Of a stretch of DNA of 8,194 nt, positions 1-5,828 are shown in pieces (position 1 is the first letter of the stretch; the number at the start of each line of letters is the position of its first letter). Source of the stretch: Nitrospirota bacterium (GTDB taxonomy: Bacteria > Nitrospirota > Thermodesulfovibrionia > UBA6902 > DSMQ01). The notes below the pieces were generated by a model. That model worked only from the letters and a program-made list of their open reading frames with translations, was not told the DNA's origin and searched no databases. The stretch lies in NCBI GenBank assembly GCA_016207865.1, contig JACQZD010000117.1, positions 1 to 8,194 on the forward strand, in the 5' to 3' direction. The position numbers and the translations under genes were made by a program.

Positions 1-841
1 GTATGGGAAGCCCTCCTGAAAGAAGGAACGACATGGTCAATGCAAAACGCGAGATGTAAAGGCTCTGTAATATTCCAAGCGGAGCCTTAAGCAGTAATGC
101 GTCTATCTGCTCTTGTTTTGTTTCTCTAAGCCTCTTATAAAAAACTGCCGCTCCTGCTGCAAACAGAGCTATGAGCCACCAGAATTTTTGGAATACAGCA
201 CTGACCATCATTAAAATCTGCGTAATAAAAGGCAGAGCCGCCTGAGTGTCTTCAAATATCTTTGTTATCTTCGGTATGACAAATGTAAAAAGAAATGAGA
301 GCACAAAAAAACTTACGAATATCATGAATACAGGATATACCAGCGCGTTTCTCAGCTTGTTTTTTATGGACTCCTGCGCCTCAAGAAAGTCTGCTAATTT
401 TGTCAGCACCTCAGCCAGCCTTCCGCTGTTTTCTCCGGCAGAGACCATGCCTGTATAAAATTCAGGAAAAATTAAAGGGTATGCCTGCAGGGCCCTTGCA
501 AGCGATGCGCCGGCTGACAGCCTTTCTTTTATGTCTATGAGAATATCTTTCCATTCACCCCTCTGCTCTGAGGCTGAGGCGCTGATGGCCTCTATCACAG
601 GGACCTCTGAGGACAGCAAAGTGCATAGGTTTCTTGTGATTTCAGGAAGCATGGCGGCAGGATTTTTACGCATCATACCAGACCGCCATGATTTTTTAAA
701 GGCTTCTGCCCTGATAATCTCTTTTGGGAAAAGCCCTGAGGCCCTTACCTTAACAGCAGCGCTCTTAGGGCTGTCAGCCTCCAGAGTCCCTTCAATCTCT
801 GAACCGCTTTCGTTGTAGCCGGTGTATTTAAAGATAGGCAT
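1..841 (-). CDS. gspF: Type II secretion system inner-membrane protein GspF, 3' end cut by the window
   Basis: Polytopic inner-membrane platform protein of the T2SS, which couples the GspE ATPase to pseudopilus assembly. The ATG at 841-839 opens a frame that stays open for 280 codons to the left edge; the family is usually about 400 residues, so roughly the last third lies outside. The protein starts MPIFKYTGYNESGSEIEGTL, the typical GspF N-terminus, followed by EADSPKSAAVKVRASGLFPKE. The first cytoplasmic four-helix domain (T2SSF) covers about residues 65-190, with ...GMVSAGENSGRLAEVL... clearly visible. Membrane segments follow (YPVFMIFVSFFLFTFVIPKI and FWWLIALFAAGAAVFY). The start of the second domain is seen at the edge: SRFALTMSFLLSGGLPI. 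No convincing Shine-Dalgarno sequence precedes the ATG. The gene is separated from gspE by about 200 bp that is mostly a palindromic repeat, so it may depend on read-through across that element. The T2SS and type IV pilus versions (GspF/PilC) are related; context favours GspF. Confidence 0.93.
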   Translation of the reverse strand, partial: MPIFKYTGYNESGSEIEGTLEADSPKSAAVKVRASGLFPKEIIRAEAFKKSWRSGMMRKNPAAMLPEITRNLCTLLSSEVPVIEAISASASEQRGEWKDILIDIKERLSAGASLARALQAYPLIFPEFYTGMVSAGENSGRLAEVLTKLADFLEAQESIKNKLRNALVYPVFMIFVSFFVLSFLFTFVIPKITKIFEDTQAALPFITQILMMVSAVFQKFWWLIALFAAGAAVFYKRLRETKQEQIDALLLKAPLGILQSLYISRFALTMSFLLSGGLPI

Positions 842-857
842 AGCTAGCGTTAAAGAT

Positions 858-1022
858 AGTGTCAGTCAAAAATAAACAGGCTGTTGAAAAAGTCCATTCT
901 TATTAAAAAAATTGTCATACCCGCGAAGGCGGGTATCCAGACCATATAGAAAAGACTGGATTCCCGTTTTCACGGGAATGACGACCAAATAGTTCTTCAA
1001 TAGGCTCTAAATTACTGACACT
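858..1022. repeat. MITE-like palindromic repeat element between gspE and gspF
   Basis: The ends are a perfect 9-bp inverted repeat, AGTGTCAGT (858-866) and ACTGACACT (1014-1022). Inside lie imperfect arms (about 879-894 and 991-1006, around 12 of 16 matching). The core has two 27-bp inverted arms, 914-940 and 956-982, matching at 22 of 27 positions. Each core arm is itself a hairpin with an 8-bp stem and 4-nt loop: 917-924 with 929-936, and 960-967 with 972-979. GTCATnCCCG..CGGGnATCCAG arms of this kind are a familiar class of dispersed intergenic repeat in many bacteria. No transposase is encoded, and I see no clear target-site duplication, so the outer limits are uncertain. Just beyond, GACACTGTT occurs twice (1018-1026 and 1030-1038). 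The element fills most of the gap between two genes expected to be co-transcribed. Confidence 0.8.
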
Positions 1023-1043
1023 GTTCACAGACACTGTTTAATT

Positions 1044-2561
1044 TTAGCTTTCCTTTTGCGTTACCCTCAGGACTTCTTCTAATGTCGTAATCCCGCTTAA
1101 AACCTTTTTCATGCCGTCATCACGCAAGGTCTTAAAGCCCTGCCCGATGGCTGAGGCCCTGATGCCCTGAGCATCTTTTCTTTCCACAATCATGGCCCGT
1201 ATCTCAGGTGTAATTTCCAGAAGCTCAAACAGCCCGGTCCTGCCGAGATACCCCTTGCCGAGACATTTATCACAGCCTTTTCCTTTATGAAGGATGAAGG
1301 TTGAAGGATGAAGGTTGAGGGTTGAACGCTCTGCCTCTGATGGTTCGTACGCCTCTTTGCAGTGCGGGCATATTACCCTTACAAGCCTCTGCGCCAGGAC
1401 TCCTATCAGCGACGATGCGACCAAAAAAGGCTCTATGCCCATGTCAATGAGCCTTGTAAGTGCGCCGGGCGCGTCGTTTGTGTGCAGGGTGCTTAAGACA
1501 AGATGCCCGGTAAGCGAGGCATGCACTGCAATCTCCGCAGTCTCAACATCACGTATCTCTCCGACCATCATCACATCAGGGTCCTGCCTTAAAATGGCCC
1601 TCAGCCCTGATGCAAAGGTAAGCCCGATTTTCGGGTTTACGTGAATCTGCCCTATGCCCTTAAGTTGATATTCAACCGGGTCTTCCACTGTAATGATATT
1701 TCTCTCTTCTGTATTAAGCCTGAGTAGAGAGGAATAAAGTGTGGTTGTCTTTCCCGAACCCGTCGGTCCTGTAACAAGTATTATCCCGCTGGTCCGGGAT
1801 AAAAAATTCCTGAATGTATTCAGCGTAGCGCCTTCAAGACCTATCATCTCAAGGCTTAAGACGCCCATCTGCCTGTCAAGCAGTCTGAGCACCGCCCTTT
1901 CGCCCATTGAAGTCGGCACTATTGAGACCCTTATGTCAATATCCTTGCCTCCGACAAGCAGTCGTATCCTGCCGTCCTGAGGCAGGCGCTTTTCAGCTAT
2001 GTCAAGCCCCGCGAGTATTTTTATCCTGGATATAAAGGCGTCCTGAATAATCTTGGGCGGTGTGAGCACCTTCCGTAAAACCCCGTCAACCCTTAGTCTG
2101 ACATCAAGCCCGTTCTCATAAGGCTCTATGTGTATGTCGCTGGCCCTTTCCTTCACAGCTTCCATTAAAAGCGCATTCAAAAGCCTGATAATCGGCGCCT
2201 CTTCAGTAAGCTCCATAAGGTCTTTGGGGGACTCAAATTCAGTGGCAATCATTGACAGGTCTTCTCCATTAATCTCGCCCATCACATCGCTGACACTGCT
2301 GGTGCGGCTGTAAATGCGGTTTATGGCGTCCAGTATTACGCCCTTGGGAGCTTGAACAGGTCTTGGTTTAAGGTTATGCGTCCTGGCCACATCCATGAGC
2401 GCCAATACGCCCTGATTGTCGGCAACTGCGGCAAGCAGTTCCCCGCCCTGACTGCGCAATGGCAAAAAGACATTGCCTTTTACAAATGAAAGCGGAAGGT
2501 CTTTAAGCAGGGCAGGCTCTATGTCCTCATCTTTTATGTTATTTATGGTTTCCATAGCCAA
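1044..2561 (-). CDS. gspE: Type II secretion system ATPase GspE
   Basis: Cytoplasmic hexameric secretion ATPase that powers pseudopilus assembly, docking on the inner-membrane platform. The 505 residues match the family length. A divergent N-terminal domain occupies about 1-110; the N2 region is at about 120-230 (EEAPIIRLLN, ASDIHIEPYENGLDVRLRVDG). The ATPase core has the Walker A GPTGSGKT (265-272), Asp box VEDPVEY (292-298), Walker B DPDVMMVGEIRD (327-338) and His box STLHTND (357-363). The zinc-binding tetracysteine is CPHC (398-401) and CDKC (430-433), typical of GspE. The start is probably TTG at 2561-2559: minus-strand GAGGGG (2576-2571) sits 9 nt upstream, whereas the ATG two codons later would be 15 nt away. 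The gene begins 18 nt after the gspD stop, consistent with one transcript. The loop between the two cysteine pairs is encoded by heptanucleotide repeats. PilB is the main alternative, but the gspC-gspD neighbours exclude it. Confidence 0.96.
   Translation of the reverse strand: MAMETINNIKDEDIEPALLKDLPLSFVKGNVFLPLRSQGGELLAAVADNQGVLALMDVARTHNLKPRPVQAPKGVILDAINRIYSRTSSVSDVMGEINGEDLSMIATEFESPKDLMELTEEAPIIRLLNALLMEAVKERASDIHIEPYENGLDVRLRVDGVLRKVLTPPKIIQDAFISRIKILAGLDIAEKRLPQDGRIRLLVGGKDIDIRVSIVPTSMGERAVLRLLDRQMGVLSLEMIGLEGATLNTFRNFLSRTSGIILVTGPTGSGKTTTLYSSLLRLNTEERNIITVEDPVEYQLKGIGQIHVNPKIGLTFASGLRAILRQDPDVMMVGEIRDVETAEIAVHASLTGHLVLSTLHTNDAPGALTRLIDMGIEPFLVASSLIGVLAQRLVRVICPHCKEAYEPSEAERSTLNLHPSTFILHKGKGCDKCLGKGYLGRTGLFELLEITPEIRAMIVERKDAQGIRASAIGQGFKTLRDDGMKKVLSGITTLEEVLRVTQKES
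1287..1328. repeat. Heptanucleotide tandem repeat inside gspE, about six units
   Basis: Six consecutive 7-bp units on the plus strand: ATGAAGG, ATGAAGG, TTGAAGG, ATGAAGG, TTGAGGG, TTGAACG. The tract is 42 bp, a multiple of three, so it keeps the frame. On the coding strand it gives residues about 412-425 of GspE (RSTLNLHPSTFILH), between the CPHC and CDKC zinc-binding pairs. Loss or gain of a single unit would shift the frame. Confidence 0.85.
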
Positions 2562-2579
2562 AATTGAAAACCCCTCGGA

Positions 2580-4706
2580 TTATCTTCTGTCCAACCCGCT
2601 TAAAGATTGATGCAGGGGGCCGCCGTACATGCGCGGCTTATCACTATTTGATGATTTCTCAGGTGAGGGCTTGGGGGCTTCGGGAAACGGCATATCGCCC
2701 TGAATCCTGACCTTGTAGTTAGGCTCTGCATACTGGACCTCGGGCATGGATGAAAATTCAGTTATCGCATCTTCTACGCCTTGTCCGGGCATTACTTCCT
2801 GCCACTCTACAACACAAGGGGGGGAGATACAATAGGTAGAAGCACTATCTTCAGGTTTTTTATAAACAACTGTTTGTTCGGGTCTTAGTTTCAGGTGATA
2901 GACTTTAATGTTACTGATGAACTTTATGACTGATGCGCCCTTTTGGGCAATAATTTCTTTTATACGCTCCTCTGTGACTCCGTCTTTGAACTTGACCAAA
3001 AGCTCGCCCTCAATATATAGCTTTTCATCCATTGCAAATGCCTTGTGCTTTTCCTTTGTTATTTTTGAAAGCTGTTCTGATTCCTTGACAATGTGCGGCG
3101 TTAGAAATACAAGGAGGTTGGTTTTTTTCTTTGCCATTGTCTTGTATTTAAAAAGCCAGCCCAAAAGCGGAATATCTCCAAGCAGTGGAGTTTTGGCAAC
3201 GGTTTCTTCATCTTTTTCCTGTATAAGCCCTCCGATGACCACAGTCTGCGCATCCTTGACAACAACTGCTGTTTTTGTTGAGCGCTTGGTGGTTGTCGGT
3301 CCCACAGTGGTCACTATGCTTTCCGTTCCCTCCTTGACCGAGGATATTTCCTGATACATATTAAGCTTTACATAATCGCCTTCTGTTATCTGGGGCGTAA
3401 TCTTGAGCGTTATGCCGACATCCTTTCTATCAATGGAGCTTAACACGGTGTTGGTAGTGGTTATGTCGCGCTCCCGCTTTGATATAAACGGGACATTCTC
3501 ACCCACAACAATCTCTGCCTCTTCATTGTCAGAGGTGAGTATCTGGGGCGTTGAAAGGACATTCACGGCGTCCTTAAAATCGCTCAGGCTGAAAAGCGCC
3601 GCAAAACCCGGCACCGAAAGAGTAGACGTAGTAGCAGTGCCGGCAGAGCTGATTGTAGTTATAGGCACATTAAGAAAGTTCCCTATCCCTCCCATTGTAA
3701 ATCCTGTAAGCCCGTTAAGCACTGACATAAGCGCGGTTGAATCCATGTTGCCGACACCGCCTATGGCAACAGGCTCTCCGTTGTGCCTTGCCGCCGCCCT
3801 CCACCTTGTCCCGAGTTCTTTAAGCTTATCAATGGACGCCTCAATAATCATTGCCTCAACAAAGACCTGCCGCCTTCTCTTGTCAAGGGATTTTATCACC
3901 TCACTAATATTCTGGTAGTCATTCTGAGACGCAACGATAATCAGGGAATTCGTCGCCTTGTCAGCCGTGATGCTGATGCCGCCCATTGCCTCAAAAAGCG
4001 CAGTGCCTCCCTTTGACGACTGGGCTGATTTCAGTATGCCCTCCAGTACCTTTGAAAGCTCTGTGGCGTCTGCATTTTCAAGCGAATATACATTTATCTT
4101 TACGGATTTTTCCTTTACCTGCGGCTGGTCAATATTTTTAAGGATAGAGAGGATTTTCTCAATGTTAAGGGCGGAATCAACAATGAGAATATAGTTGCCG
4201 GGTCCGAATGAAGATATGTGCCCGTCCCTTGAGACCATAGGCTGGATAAACCTCACGGCATCCTCTGCCTTGATGTATTCAACCGGCAGAAGCCTTGTTA
4301 TGTATGACTCATTGACAGGGGTTTTTTCATCTTTATAAAGCCCTCCTGACTGTTTTGCCGCAGAGACAGGGATAATCTTGTAAGCCTTGGTCCCTGACGG
4401 CACAACGGTAAAGCCCTTCAGCTCAAGTATTGACGTAAAGAGCATGAAGGATTCCTCAACCGTAAGCCTTGTGGGGGCAATGATTGTAACCTTGCCTTTC
4501 ACCCGTTCATCAAAGATGAAATTTTTGTCCGTAATATCGCTGATGAATTTAATTACAGCAGGGATTTCAACCTCAACAAAGTTAAAGGTGATTTTTTGCT
4601 GAGAAGGACTTTCAGCATAAACAGCAGTAAACAGTGAACAGTGAACAGTGAACAGCATACAACAAATTACGAATAACGAATAACGATTAACGGTTTTCAT
4701 TTTCAT
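2580..4706 (-). CDS. gspD: Type II secretion system secretin GspD with an unusual C-terminal extension
   Basis: Outer-membrane secretin that forms the exit channel of the T2SS. A signal peptide covers about residues 1-31 (cleavage near AVYA/ES). The N0 domain is at about 36-112 (ITFNFVEVEIPAVIKFISDI, KGKVTIIAPTRLTVEES), and N1 at about 134-193. Only one more N domain is evident, about 202-275, ending ITADKATNSLIIVAS and leading into RRRQVFVEAMIIEAS; most GspD proteins have two there. The secretin domain is about 277-540, with VPGF (365-368), VNVLSTPQILTSDNEEAEIV (381-400) and TPLLGDIPLLGWLFKYK (506-522). Residues 541-708 are an extension: IEGELLVKFKDGVTEERIKEI (from 565) and VEDAITEFSSMPEVQYAEPNY (from 644) resemble a subtilase-type propeptide split by about 30 residues containing CISPPC. 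A proline-rich tail ends the protein. The ATG overlaps the gspC stop (ATGA). A second ATG at 4700 lies 10 nt from AGG (4713-4711) and is an equally good start. Confidence 0.95.
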   Translation of the reverse strand: MKMKTVNRYSLFVICCMLFTVHCSLFTAVYAESPSQQKITFNFVEVEIPAVIKFISDITDKNFIFDERVKGKVTIIAPTRLTVEESFMLFTSILELKGFTVVPSGTKAYKIIPVSAAKQSGGLYKDEKTPVNESYITRLLPVEYIKAEDAVRFIQPMVSRDGHISSFGPGNYILIVDSALNIEKILSILKNIDQPQVKEKSVKINVYSLENADATELSKVLEGILKSAQSSKGGTALFEAMGGISITADKATNSLIIVASQNDYQNISEVIKSLDKRRRQVFVEAMIIEASIDKLKELGTRWRAAARHNGEPVAIGGVGNMDSTALMSVLNGLTGFTMGGIGNFLNVPITTISSAGTATTSTLSVPGFAALFSLSDFKDAVNVLSTPQILTSDNEEAEIVVGENVPFISKRERDITTTNTVLSSIDRKDVGITLKITPQITEGDYVKLNMYQEISSVKEGTESIVTTVGPTTTKRSTKTAVVVKDAQTVVIGGLIQEKDEETVAKTPLLGDIPLLGWLFKYKTMAKKKTNLLVFLTPHIVKESEQLSKITKEKHKAFAMDEKLYIEGELLVKFKDGVTEERIKEIIAQKGASVIKFISNIKVYHLKLRPEQTVVYKKPEDSASTYCISPPCVVEWQEVMPGQGVEDAITEFSSMPEVQYAEPNYKVRIQGDMPFPEAPKPSPEKSSNSDKPRMYGGPLHQSLSGLDRR
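4625..4693. repeat. Two heptanucleotide repeat tracts encoding the GspD signal peptide
   Basis: Tract one is CAGTAAA then three exact copies of CAGTGAA (4625-4652), trailing into CAGCATA. Tract two is ACGAATA, ACGAATA, ACGATTA, ACGG (4669-4693). Both have a 7-bp period but unrelated sequence. Read on the minus strand they encode residues about 5-28 of GspD, from NRYSLF through HCSLFTA, so nearly the whole hydrophobic core of the signal peptide is made of these repeats. Confidence 0.85.
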
Positions 4707-5440
4707 TTCACCTGATAAGTCATTGTCATCCTGCTGCCGTTTCTTATTACATCAAGATGGACCCGGTCCATTCCTTTTAAGGCAGACATGGCCTGCATTG
4801 CAGCGTCCGGGCTTGATATTTCAAGTCTGTTAACCTTCAGCAAGACATCGCCGTTCCTAAGGCCAAGGCTGTCATACAAGCCGCCTGTCTTTACCTCTGA
4901 CATAGTAAATCCTTCCTGCCTGCCGTCGCGTATGTTCGGCAGGAGCCTTGCGTCAGTCAGTATCTGCTCAGGGGTATTTAACGCCTCCTGAATTCTCTTC
5001 TGGTCCAGTATATATTCTTTTTCTCCAACTTTTTGAGCAAATGCGCCCGGAGTCTTTGATTCCATCTCGGTTATTCGTATCTCGGTGACGGGTATTTTGT
5101 AGGTATTTGCGCCCTGTTTTAATTCAACCCAGCCTTTTTCTATCCTTGACAAGATACCATAATTATAGACATTCTTTCCATAAGCAAAGACCTCCTGCCC
5201 TGCAAAGCCGGACTGTGACTTATCCTCAAATATTGCATAACTCAGGTTTTTAGGACCTGTGACTGTGCCGACAAGGATTAAACTTGCCGGAGAGCCCCCG
5301 CGTCTACTGTCATACCCTGCACTTAGAGGAATGAACTTCATGGGACCTGAAAAAAATATGGACAAAACGAGAAAAACATTAATAAAATAAAATGCCTTCT
5401 GTCTGTTAAATGCCATTGATTTTAAAGCGAGGTTAAACAC
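4703..5440 (-). CDS. gspC: Type II secretion system protein GspC, inner-membrane linker with HR and PDZ domains
   Basis: Bitopic inner-membrane protein whose periplasmic part contacts the secretin and helps select substrates. Counting from GTG at 5440, a single membrane anchor lies at about residues 15-36 (KAFYFINVFLVLSIFFSGPM). The HR domain is about 53-118 (LILVGTVTGPKNLSYAIFED, GWVELKQGANTYKIP). A PDZ domain is about 140-245, with GGLYDSLGLRNGDVLLKVN (186-204), the usual PDZ signature in GspC proteins. The start is uncertain. GTG 5440 has only a weak AGG 13 nt upstream and lies about 7 nt downstream of a promoter-like -10, so initiation at ATG 5416-5414 (MAFNRQKAFYF, 237 residues) is at least as likely. 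It is the first gene of the minus-strand cluster, and its stop overlaps the gspD start by 4 bp, implying translational coupling. Confidence 0.92.
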   Translation of the reverse strand: MFNLALKSMAFNRQKAFYFINVFLVLSIFFSGPMKFIPLSAGYDSRRGGSPASLILVGTVTGPKNLSYAIFEDKSQSGFAGQEVFAYGKNVYNYGILSRIEKGWVELKQGANTYKIPVTEIRITEMESKTPGAFAQKVGEKEYILDQKRIQEALNTPEQILTDARLLPNIRDGRQEGFTMSEVKTGGLYDSLGLRNGDVLLKVNRLEISSPDAAMQAMSALKGMDRVHLDVIRNGSRMTMTYQVK

Positions 5441-5445
5441 AGTTT

Positions 5446-5474
5446 AGATTAAACCTTTGCTATTTCCCTGTCAA
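5446..5474 (-). promoter_or_regulatory. Candidate sigma70-type promoter for the gspC-D-E operon
   Basis: On the minus strand, a perfect -35 TTGACA (5474-5469) is followed by TTTAAT (5453-5448, 15-bp spacer) or TAATCT (5451-5446, 17-bp spacer) as the -10. Transcription would start close to 5440, at or next to the GTG start codon. The match is good at -35 and fair at -10. Confidence 0.5.
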
Positions 5475-5499
5475 TACAATGCCGCCAGAGACATTTTCC

Positions 5500-5529
5500 T
5501 TGACACATAGATTTGCAAAATGCTAAAAA
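5500..5529 (+). promoter_or_regulatory. Candidate divergent promoter upstream of a small gene
   Basis: TTGACA (5500-5505) is followed after 18 bp by TAAAAA (5524-5529), preceded by TG at 5521-5522 as in an extended -10. It points away from gspC, back to back with the gspC promoter. The expected start near 5535 would leave about 30 nt before the TTG at 5568. Confidence 0.4.
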
Positions 5530-5567
5530 ATACCTATTCTTCCAACAAACATTATAAGGAGTAAAAC

Positions 5568-5726
5568 TTGAGAAGATGCATGCTTCTGTATTGTATCTCA
5601 GCTTTTATCTTGATTAACCTCGCCTTAATATTGCTCAGTCAGTCAGTCAGTTCCTCTCATAAAAGAATTTTTTGTTTCAAAAATCCATCCTCAACTTTTA
5701 CAGGGGCTTGTCTTGAAACCGTATAA
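5568..5726 (+). CDS. Possible small membrane or secreted protein, 52 residues, unrecognised
   Basis: A TTG codon (5568-5570) is preceded by a near-ideal AAGGAG (5556-5561) with a 6-nt spacer, and by the promoter-like sequence at 5500-5529. The frame runs to TAA at 5724-5726. The peptide starts MRRCMLLYCISAFILINLAL and continues ILLSQSVSSSHKRIFCFKN before ending in PSSTFTGACLETV. It has a hydrophobic stretch at about residues 5-24, fitting a signal peptide or single membrane anchor, then a short polar tail with two cysteines. An ATG four codons in (5580) is an alternative start. A (TCAG)4 run at 5635-5651 lies inside the frame. I recognise no family. It could also be the decayed 5' end of a longer exported protein. 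Confidence 0.4.
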   Translation: MRRCMLLYCISAFILINLALILLSQSVSSSHKRIFCFKNPSSTFTGACLETV

Positions 5727-5727
5727 T
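5697..5727 (+). promoter_or_regulatory. Candidate promoter for the beta-helix gene
   Basis: A perfect -10 TATAAT (5722-5727) has TTTACA (5697-5702) upstream as a -35, with a 19-bp spacer that is longer than ideal. It overlaps the stop codon of the small gene. It would give a leader of about 95 nt before the ATG at 5829. That leader (5735-5828) contains a short GC-rich inverted repeat, CCGC..GCGG, near 5753-5766, and no further gene. Confidence 0.4.
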
Positions 5728-5816
5728 AAAGCCCTTCGTATTTTTTCTGGAGTTCCGCCTTGAAGCGGCCAAGGAACAGATATGTTTTTAACTCTTAATA
5801 ACAATTAAAAACAATG

Positions 5817-5821
5817 AAGGA
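5817..5821 (+). promoter_or_regulatory. Ribosome binding site that decides the start of the beta-helix gene
   Basis: AAGGA at 5817-5821 sits 7 nt before the ATG at 5829. The earlier in-frame ATG at 5814 has only an A-rich sequence upstream, and this motif lies within its own coding sequence. It therefore supports the 5829 start. Confidence 0.65.
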
Positions 5822-5828
5822 TAAAATT

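Noticed and set aside
1018..1038. Direct repeat GACACTGTT as a target-site duplication
   Set aside because: Both copies lie on the same side of the palindromic element, partly inside it, so they cannot mark its insertion.
1287..1328. CRISPR-like array in the heptamer tract
   Set aside because: Units are 7 bp with no spacers and lie inside gspE, so they are simple tandem repeats.
2908..4602. Several plus-strand open frames of 70-170 codons opposite gspD
   Set aside because: They lie antisense to a clearly real secretin gene, resemble no family and have no ribosome sites; they are composition shadows. The same holds for the plus-strand frames opposite gspF, gspE and gspC.
5753..5776. Riboswitch or attenuator in the leader of the beta-helix gene
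   Set aside because: Only a short CCGC/GCGG stem is visible, with no conserved riboswitch core that I recognise.
5782..5808. Eight-codon leader frame (MFLTLNNN) with AAGGAA upstream
   Set aside because: Very short, with no regulatory codon pattern or pairing scheme; likely chance in an AT-rich leader.
5814..5828. ATG at 5814 as start of the beta-helix gene
   Set aside because: No ribosome binding site precedes it, and AAGGA inside its coding sequence is correctly spaced for the ATG at 5829.
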